Below the pieces are notes generated by a model. It ran no database searches. It was given only the letters and a program-made list of their open reading frames with translations, and had not been told where the DNA came from. A stretch of 64,000 bases of DNA from Apodemus sylvaticus (lineage: Eukaryota > Chordata > Mammalia > Rodentia > Muridae), in NCBI RefSeq assembly GCF_947179515.1, contig NC_067491.1, positions 8,716,027 to 8,780,026 on the forward strand, read 5' to 3'. How positions within the stretch are numbered: the stretch's first letter is position 1; each line of letters opens with the position of its first letter. This document shows positions 55,230 through 64,000 of this stretch, piece by piece. The translations under genes and the position numbers were made by a program.

Positions 55230-58200
55230 ACTTGATATTTTAAAACTAATAGATGTTTAGAAAACCATTACTCCCAATCATGTGACATAAGACTCTTTCT
55301 AATAGGGCTAGACAGAAAAAAAATGTTGCTCTGTCCGTAGAGGTCGTTAGCCTGCATGGCCTCCAATTTCCAACAGAGTTGCTTGAGAGAAAGACACTAA
55401 ATATGTAAAATGACACCCAAGAAAGATGATGACAAACCTGACTCAAATGGGTTGAAGTGGGGGAAATCAGGACCCTCAGATCACAACTGTGCTTTCAACA
55501 AAGTGAAAAACTGTAGTTCTGGTAGCTTTATCAGAATATGATTTTTGCTTGCACAGGCTATGTATCCCACAGCGAGACTTATTACCTTCCTGGTGTTTAA
55601 GCATCCAGATTTATAATTGCACTGTATTCTGTCTTCATAAATACCAGACCATAACAACAAGCAAAGGAACAGTGGTAATTCCATAAGTCATATGGTGGCA
55701 TCCCCATTTAAATTCCAACCCAAGCTGCACTTCTATAGATAAACCCCTTGAGATCTCTTAGCCAGCCACATCCCACCCCTGCCTAGATTTTATCTAGTCC
55801 ATGGCCATCATATCATCTAATAGTCTTTACAATTACTGTGGTTATTGTATTGACTCTTTGCTGATTATCTGATCCACATTTAGGAACATAACTCTACTAA
55901 GGGACAGAGTAGACTTGTACCACCAAGGTATGTACTGGTAAGCTCAGCTGGGTGGTCATGAACCTCTACAGATTAAGCTGTGGTACACATTCTATTCAAA
56001 TCATGGCTTATTAGAACAGTTGGTGTAAGCACATACAGCTTTTCTCTTTTTCAATAGATAGTATTAGCAATACAAAAACAGTAAGCTATGGACAAATGCT
56101 AACTACATTAGCTGCAATTTTCATACAACTCAAATGCTCGTCTAGTTTTATCCTTATGTTGAGAAAAATATTTCTGGTTCCTTCTATGTTTCAGGTCCTC
56201 TCTCGCATACAGTTTCTGTCTTAAACTTTAGAAGATCTCTGCATGACACATCATTGTAAAATAGGATAAAGAATTTAATTTAAAAATATGTCTTGCATTC
56301 AGTTTCTCAAAGTGTCAATACTCCCTATAGCAAGGCAGTTCTTTCTCCCACTTCCCAGGCTGACAGCTAAGCGTTTGGCTGCCTCTGAAGGTTATACCAG
56401 ATGCCATGATCATATATCCACATTGCTTTTATGTCTTCATATTAGAAGCAAACTGTGAAATCATTATCCCATAAATATCTGAAAGTTCCAATGTGTTAAA
56501 ATAAATAAAGATTATGAGTCAACCAGTTACTTATATTGGAAAAAGAGAGTCGGGACTGTTATAGCAAGTGAACGCCCAAGAGTCATCCAAAGTGAAGTGC
56601 TCCAAGCTATTTGTTATGACTCTCCGAACTTAGTTTGGCCATCTGCACTTAATGGGATTTGGTTACGGATATATGAAAACATTTAACTCAGCCTCTGTAT
56701 GACTATGACAAACGAGTGAGGAAAGTTCCCGGAGTTCATACGTGGTCTAGTTACATTCACGCGTATGTAAAGAACCTTATTTAGAAGTGTTATGTCTTTT
56801 GACTCACTTTTGGATCACCTCTGCTAGAGTTGTTGTTTTGCTCAAGCTACAGGGCACTCAGTCTGAGCCATGATGGCTCCCTGTAGATGGAAAGAAAAAC
56901 ATCCTTGGCTGTTGCCTCACTGTGAGCACACAAACTCAGAGGCGTCAGACAGAAATGTTGCTAGACAACAAGAATCCGGGCACGCCCATTTTCTACATGG
57001 CTCCAAGAGACCCTCAGTGAAATTGACGAATTTTCGTTTGCACCTCGATGGTAATAAAAGCGTAAAGATACCTGGGTGAGGAAAACCTTAGCCATTATCC
57101 CATCTTCATGAAGCCACAGCTAAGCAGGAAAGACCTGGGTCACACACATTTCACACAGAGTTGACAGGATGTGTTATGAGTATCACAGAGGGGCACCTGC
57201 AATTCCTATGGGCCACTTCTCTTGTGAAGTATCTTTTCCTCTGCCAGTTTCTAACTCAATAAGTACTTCAGGCTTTGACGATTATTGCAATAGCTAATAA
57301 TTGGCATTCAAGAAACAACTAATGTCAATATGGGCCGACTAAGCTCTCAACAAGGATCAGCATTATATCTGTAGGAATAACCATGCATGGTATACCACAC
57401 ATACTGTAGTGTGTGCATCACACACCCACAAACTACTAAGAGGACCATACTCCTATAAGACCCACACCGAGAGTGAATTTCTTCACTCTACTATAGAATC
57501 CATTGGGCCCAAACCCACTAATCACAGCCACAGGAAGATTATTACTCAAGGGAATCAAGCTGTAAACAAACTCAGAATTGCCTAAGAATATAATGCTCAA
57601 AGATACATCTTCAAAAGGAACAATGTTGTTATAAGGGCATATCAGACTTGTATATATTTCAATGAAGAAATTTAAAACCTATCAGAAATGAAAGTATCAA
57701 AAAGCTATTGGTGATTACAACACTTTGGTAGCAAATTGCAAATATGTTGAAGTGTACACAACATAAAGAATTCAAGATAGAATATTTAAAGGTGCCATGT
57801 TAGGATTTTTATATGGGGTATCCTCAGTAGATTTCAGGATATTTGCATACTAATGACCAACAAGGTTTAGACCATGTATTTCCAGGTGATTGAGGAATGA
57901 CTATGATAAAGTCACACACTGATGAAAAAAATAGAGATAGCATTACTCAAAAGGAAAGCAATAATACGGGTCAGAAAGATGTGGTCAAGGACAGTGGGCC
58001 ACTGATAACCAGAGTATGCCAGGGTCCTCACTGCTGCTCAGGGATTTCCTATAAGAGGTGCATAAGAAATAGGTGTTTGGGTTCTTGGGAGCATAGTATA
58101 GGTGGGTTTCTGCTTGAAGCCACAGACTTGGGTTGTGTTATTCTATGCTTACTGTACATAAACTTCCCCTTAGTGCATGAGAGTCTAATCATTTTGATAC

Positions 58201-58615
58201 CCAACAGCGCAGACTTGTAATGGCAAATAAGAAGTTCTTCCTAAAGTTCACAAATAGAATACAATTTTTACCCAGCGAGTTCAGACCAACATTAGTTTAT
58301 CTACCTTGTAACCAGATATAACTGAATAGAAACTAAGTGTGATATGGAAAGAGGTAAAGATGTACCTTGATGTAGGTGGGTGGTCCTGAGTTACAAGGCA
58401 CATCTGCTAGGACAAGGGTGTATGCGTGTCTATGTGCTGATCCAGGGGGATTACTAGAGGAGTGTGGTGTGAAATGTCCAAGCCAAGTAGAGTCCAGGGT
58501 TGTGAGCTATACCTGCCTTAAGCTGGTGGCACTACTGAGACATTCTTGGACCATGAGGATGCCAAGTTTCATTAAATTAGTAATTCGATGATAAGTTCAA
58601 AGCTGTATGACTAAG
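55230..58615. other. Unassigned sequence with a CpG-enriched patch at about 56570-57080
   Basis: No L1 3' end, SINE or LTR is readable in this 3.4 kb. The patch around 56570-57080 carries about 16 CpGs in 510 bp, against a strongly CpG-poor background, and includes a 69-codon ATG frame (56870-57079) without recognisable domains. A 107-codon frame at 57897-58220 is likewise unsupported. An undetected exon or enhancer cannot be excluded. Confidence 0.4.
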
Positions 58616-58639
58616 ACATTGGCTAAGACATGGGACCTG

Positions 58640-58865
58640 CAGATTTATGGTTAAAGAAAACACAGTAGCATGAACACGGTGGATTTAGTGACAGGGAAAG
58701 ATGAAGTTTGTTATTTTCGTAGCAAAATGAATAGAGCTGAAAGACAGTGTGACCCAGGAATTAAGCCAGGAACAGAAAGGTGAGTATTGCAGCTCCCCTC
58801 TCATCTGTAATCTTAAGAAAAGTTTACCTTGAAGTGAAGAGAGATTGCTTGGCAATGTGAAGAAT
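58640..58865 (+). mobile_element. Ancient L1 (L1MA-like) 3' end, sense
   Basis: AGCAAAATGAATAGAGCTGAAAGACAG, AATTAAGCCAGGAACAGAAAGGTGAGTATTGCAG, CTCTCATCTGTAATCTTAAG and AAGTGAAGAGAG follow the order of the end of ORF2 and the 3' UTR of mammal-wide L1s. It is highly diverged. Confidence 0.6.
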
Positions 58866-60484
58866 GTTCGCGGGATAGGACAAAAGGAACAAAAACATAG
58901 CAAAACTCACACTGGCACCACAAAGGGGGGAAGAACCAAGTGTTGTTTCTATTGTGGCCAGGAGACAAGATACCAGCACACACATGAATAGCCACATGTG
59001 AGACTCCATTAATGGTCTTCACCATGAGGGACTTTAAAATCCTTAACAAAGCAGAACAAATCCAATCTCCCTAAAAGTGGAAGATTTCAGATTCGTCCTT
59101 ACCATCTTTGAATAAAAACAAGGTATGTCCAAGAAAGTCTAAAATATATATGCTCGTGTCTTATAATATAATATTTATATTAAAAGTATCAAATCTACCA
59201 GTTTTGATATCCAAAACTTGCTATTATTAATGGCTCTCTCAAAGTTTATCAGAAACAAAGATTGCAAAGCCACTTTCTAGCCCGTAGAGAATATTCTAGC
59301 AAAAGCAGATAAGTCAGACCGCTACCCTAAACCTCCAGGAGACTTTGGTTTCCTCACCATCTCTTCCTCCTCATAAAGAAGGTTCGGTGGGATTCACATC
59401 TTTCATGATGGAGGATGCTGGGTGCCGTTGATTTCAGGAACACTCATACATCCGCTTCCCACCCCCTCATTTCATTTTGTCATTCAACAAACATGAGTAG
59501 GGAACAGCACTCATTACTGTATTTAACAAATCACTTTTAAGAATCGGCTATCCATACCGATGCCAGCGAACTGTAGCTGTCAATATGAGGGAAGTATTAG
59601 AAAAGACAGTGGATCGCTGAGATTATGTATTGAAGGTGCCTGCCAGTTGTGAAGGAAAGCTGGAAATAAATTGGACCTGAATTCTATTTCACCGCCTGGC
59701 AGAGGGCCAGGTGCTGGCATCCTGACGTCCTTTGAATATAGCACAGCTTAAATGCATGTTATTTAGTGTTTTATGGATATAAATTATTCTAGTCATTACA
59801 CTTTGGAACACAGCCTAAAGGATGTTTCCCTAAGTTAAGTGGCCTCACACTTATAATAGCCTGTAAACGAAACCAAATCTCAACATTATGAAAGACACTC
59901 ACTGCCTCAAAATAAAGTGGGTTTTCCCAACATACCATAAATATCCATACAAAGAAGAAAATACATTTTCTGTATGTATTTAGTGATATGGTATTGTTTT
60001 TTACATCATGAAATGCTGATCCTTTTGTGACATGTACTGTGTGTCACCTGAGCATTTCTACATCTGTGCTTTATGTGAGAAATATGTTATGCAAGTAAAT
60101 GACGCTTAGTGATAGACAGGAAATCAGAGCTGAGTGTTTTACATATATCTATGGTATGTAAATTAGAAAATTCATTTCTCTCTCTTTCTAATAACTAAGC
60201 ATAAGATAGTTATCTTTGTTTTTTTTTAAAAGGAAAATATGAATAGGATACCAGTTACCAGCTCCATTAATAAATACTATCTAATCTAAGAATGCACTTA
60301 CCAGGCAACTGCCTTCCCAATGAGGGAAGTGGGGTATGTGGTGGGAATAAAGAATTCATAAACTTGAAAATATAAAAATTTTCATAATTACATCCAAATA
60401 ATAATGGTTTCCCATTAATTGAAAAAAAAAGACATGCAAAAACTTAGGGGTGAACATCAGGGTAAACATGGATAACCACAAATA
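58866..60484. other. Unassigned sequence
   Basis: No recognised repeat or exon. 59310-59720 has roughly ten CpGs in 410 bp and looks single-copy. Confidence 0.4.
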
Positions 60485-61030
60485 GTCATTAGCTGTACAT
60501 ATCCCAGTAGCAGGAAATGCTTACTGATGGAGGAAGCCTGGTGTGGCTGTCTCCTGAGAGGCTCTGACAGAGTTTGACAAAGACAGAGATGGATGCATGC
60601 AGCCAACCATTGGACTGAGCGTAGGTCCTGATGGAGGAGTTGGAGAAGGGACTGAAGGAGCTGAGGAGTTTGCAGCACCATCGAGGGAGCAACAATGCCA
60701 ACCAGGCAGACCCCTGGAGCCCCCGGAGGCTGGACCACCAACCAAAGAGTACACATGGAGGGACCCATGGCTCCGGCCGGCTGCATATGTGACAGAGGAA
60801 GGTCTTGTTGGACATCAGTGGGTAGAGTGGCTCTGGGTCCTGTAGGGGTTCCATGCCCCAATGTAGAGGAATGCTATGGCAGGAAGATGGAAGTGGGTGA
60901 GTAGGTGGAGGAGCACCCTCATAGGAGGAAAAGGGGTGGGCTATGGGGTTTCCGAAGGGGAAACCTGGAAAGGGGAAAGCATTTGAAATGTAAATAAAAC
61001 ATCCAATAAATAAAACTGAAAGAAAGAGAC
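60485..61030 (+). mobile_element. L1 3' UTR, sense (~540 bp)
   Basis: GGCTGTCTCCTGAGAGGCTCTG, GCAGCCAACCATTGGACTGAG, GGAGGAGTTGGAGAAGGGACTG, CACCAACCAAAGAGTACACATGG, CCATGGCTCCGGCCGGCTGC, GGTTCCATGCCCCAATGTAG and GCATTTGAAATGTAAATAAA. 5'-truncated within the 3' UTR. The 134-, 121- and 82-codon frames on both strands are non-coding shadows. Confidence 0.88.
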
Positions 61031-62071
<1,041 letters not shown>

Positions 62072-62745
62072 ATTTTTAAACTTTTTTATTGGATATTTTA
62101 TTTATTTACATTTCTAATATTACCCCCTTTTCAAGTTTCTACTCCAGAAGCCCTCCATCCCATCTCTCCTCCTCCTTGCTTTTATGAGGATGTTCCCTGA
62201 CCCACCCACCTACACCCACCTCTTGCCTTGGCAGTCCCCAACATTGGGGCATTGAGCCTTCACAGCACCAAGGGCTCTCCTTCCGTTGATGCTCGACAAG
62301 GCCATCCTCTGCTACATATGCAGCTGGAGCCATGGGTTGCTCCATTTGTACTCCTTGGTTGGTGATTTTGTCCCTGGGAGCTTCAGGGTTGGGGGTGTTC
62401 TGGTTTTTGATATTGTTGTTCTTCCTATAGGGTTACAATCCCCTTCAGCTCCTCAGTCCTTTCTAACTCCTCCATTGGGGTCCCCATGCTCAGACAAATG
62501 GTTGGCTGTGAGTGCCTGCCTATGTATTTGTCAGGCTCTGGCAAAGCCTCTTAGAAGACAGCTATATCAGGTTCCTGTCAGCAAGCACTTCTTGGCATCC
62601 ACAATAGAGTCTAGGTTTGGTGTCTATATTTGGATGTATTCCCAGGAGGAGCAGTCTCTCAATGGCCTTTCCTTCAGTCTCTGCTTCACACTCTGTCTCC
62701 ATATTTCCTTTAGACAGGAGCAATTTTGGGTTAAAAATATATTTT
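62072..62745 (-). mobile_element. L1 3' UTR, antisense (~670 bp)
   Basis: The complement of the same 3' UTR group: TATTGGATATTTTATTTATTTAC (tail end), GCATTGAGCCTTCACAGCACC, GATGCTCGACAAGGCCATCC, CAGCTGGAGCCATGGGTTGCTCC, ACTCCTTGGTTGGTGATTTTG and CAATGGCCTTTCCTTCAGTC. The 168-codon plus-strand frame 62286-62792 is an antisense shadow. Confidence 0.88.
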
Positions 62746-64000
62746 CATTATCCCAAGTGATAACCATCCTTCTGTTTGTGCAGGAAAAATAGTCCTGGAA
62801 TCAGATAGACTCTCGCTATAATAATTTCATATACTCCTTGAAGAATTCATGAGCGTATTTTCAGAGTAGTAAAATGTTCATAGTTCCTTCATACCTTTGG
62901 TGGCAATCACTGCCACCTTCCCTATAATTTTTGTGACAACTTTCTATTACAGTCTCATCCATTTATCCTTGCTTACTGCAATTTTTGTTTAAGTGTGGCA
63001 ACTGACTCATATAAAAGCCACATTATAATTGTCATTGGTAATAGAAGACACTTTGTACAACACTCCAATGAAAAACTGCTAGTCAGTTTGAATAGTATCT
63101 GCTTCTTCTCTTTGCTTTAGATACAACATTCCTCATTTTTTTTAGTAACTGTATTAGACTGCTATCAGCCTTTGATATTTCAGCAAGCCACAACTCAGAT
63201 ATAACCGCTCTGTGAAAGTGCAATGTCAGTATTCTGCACAGAGATATGAATATGAGAGTTAAACACATCTTCTGGTTTCAATCTTCTATACACAGTCATG
63301 ATGCTGCTTGTAACATATCCCCACTTTCCTCTCCAGGTTTCTTTCACGGCATTTTCTTCTTGTCATAGTAAACTCTAGGCACTACATTAAATATTAACAA
63401 GTAATGTTATTTCTTTGCTATAAAATGTATTTCACTGCATTCTAAGGGAGGACAAAGGAAATCCTTTTTATAGGATAGATATATACTATATAGTATAATA
63501 TACATACTATATTTTATAGTAAATAAAGAAAAAAGGAATGTATCAACTTAAATAGTACATCAAGCAAATAAAACAAGTACCCTGTTCTGTCTTGCCTTGT
63601 TGTATGTTATAGTCTTTCTGCTGACTGGTGGACCACAGTGAGGGTTGGCCAACATTCACTTCAATTATTTTTCTGATAAGTTTTATTATTATTATTATTA
63701 TTATTATTTTGATGGTGGTGGTGGTTGTTATATTTGAAATAAAATTAGCTTAACTTAGTGTTGGCAGCCTTTTTTATATAGCTTAGTGTAGTTAATGAAT
63801 GACATGCATTTTATACATTTGTTCTGACACCGACTATAATCCATCACAACAGAAAAGTTGCAAGAATCCCTGATTGAGCTCTGTGATGGCCACGCCTCTA
63901 ATCCATTATGGTGTGAATTAGTAGTCTTGGGGTGAGGGAGGAGCTAAAGCATCTGGGTGGTAGGGAACAGACATGGGAGTTGGCTCTGGAAGAACTTGCC
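62746..64000. other. Unassigned AT-rich sequence
   Basis: Contains an (ATT)n run at 63683-63708 and is otherwise unassigned. The last ~120 bp (63880-64000) is GC-richer and may be the start of another element cut by the window edge. Confidence 0.4.

Noticed and set aside
60457..60904. Overlapping frames of up to 134 codons on both strands
   Set aside because: They lie within a sense L1 3' UTR. Several open frames on both strands over the same bases reflect GC-rich composition, not coding.
62286..62792. 168-codon plus-strand frame
   Set aside because: It is the antisense reading of an L1 3' UTR (62072-62745).

Overview
This window looks like a gene-poor, AT-rich, repeat-dense piece of a murine rodent genome. 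A Mus-like species is most likely: B1, B2/B3 and ID-like SINEs, Lx-type and younger murine LINE-1 3' ends, and rodent hAT/URR1-type DNA elements are all present. The sequence alone does not fix the species. I see no host protein-coding exon, no tRNA or rRNA gene, and no CRISPR-like array. All long open frames are LINE-1 remnants, antisense shadows of LINE-1 3' UTRs, or translated microsatellites.

Layout. 1-8.1 kb: mostly unassigned AT-rich sequence with a small antisense L1 3' piece, two short tandem duplications and CA/GATA microsatellites. 8.1-12.2 kb: old L1, a URR1-type hAT element, a probable LTR and an Lx 3' UTR. 13.6-15.9 kb: a long Lx L1 3' UTR split by a gammaretrovirus-like (ERV1) solo LTR. 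16.5-18.8 kb: a B3 behind a 208-bp pyrimidine tract, an RMER1-like repeat, two B1s with perfect target-site duplications, and an L1 3' stub. 18.8-25.7 kb: a near-full-length sense L1 with promoter monomers, ORF1, ORF2 and a 3' UTR. Its ORFs are broken by frameshifts and stops. Its 5' UTR carries a truncated L1, which itself carries a young solo LTR with strong promoter motifs, so three insertions are nested. 26.5-34.5 kb: antisense L1 monomers, several 5'-truncated L1 copies, and a composite locus that looks like an L1-mediated 3' transduction inside an older L1. 34.5-50 kb: AT-rich desert with an RCHARR1-like hAT element, an old L1 with 5' inversion, assorted L1 3' UTRs, a GC-rich LTR-like block and many microsatellites. 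50-55.3 kb: URR1, an L1 nested in an Lx, a B2, an ID-like SINE and a ~205-bp tandem duplication. 55-60.4 kb: mostly unassigned, with two CpG-enriched patches. 60.5-62.8 kb: two L1 3' UTRs in inverted orientation around a purine tract.

Nothing here forms a pathway. The biology is the layering of retrotransposons. The best second looks are the putative 3' transduction (33.0-33.8 kb), the promoter-rich LTR nested in the L1 promoter (19.3-19.7 kb), the inverted-repeat L1 5' junction (32.88 kb) and the CpG-rich single-copy-looking patch near 56.6-57.1 kb. Repeat family names come from recognising the sequences, not from a database search; where a name is uncertain the entry says so.
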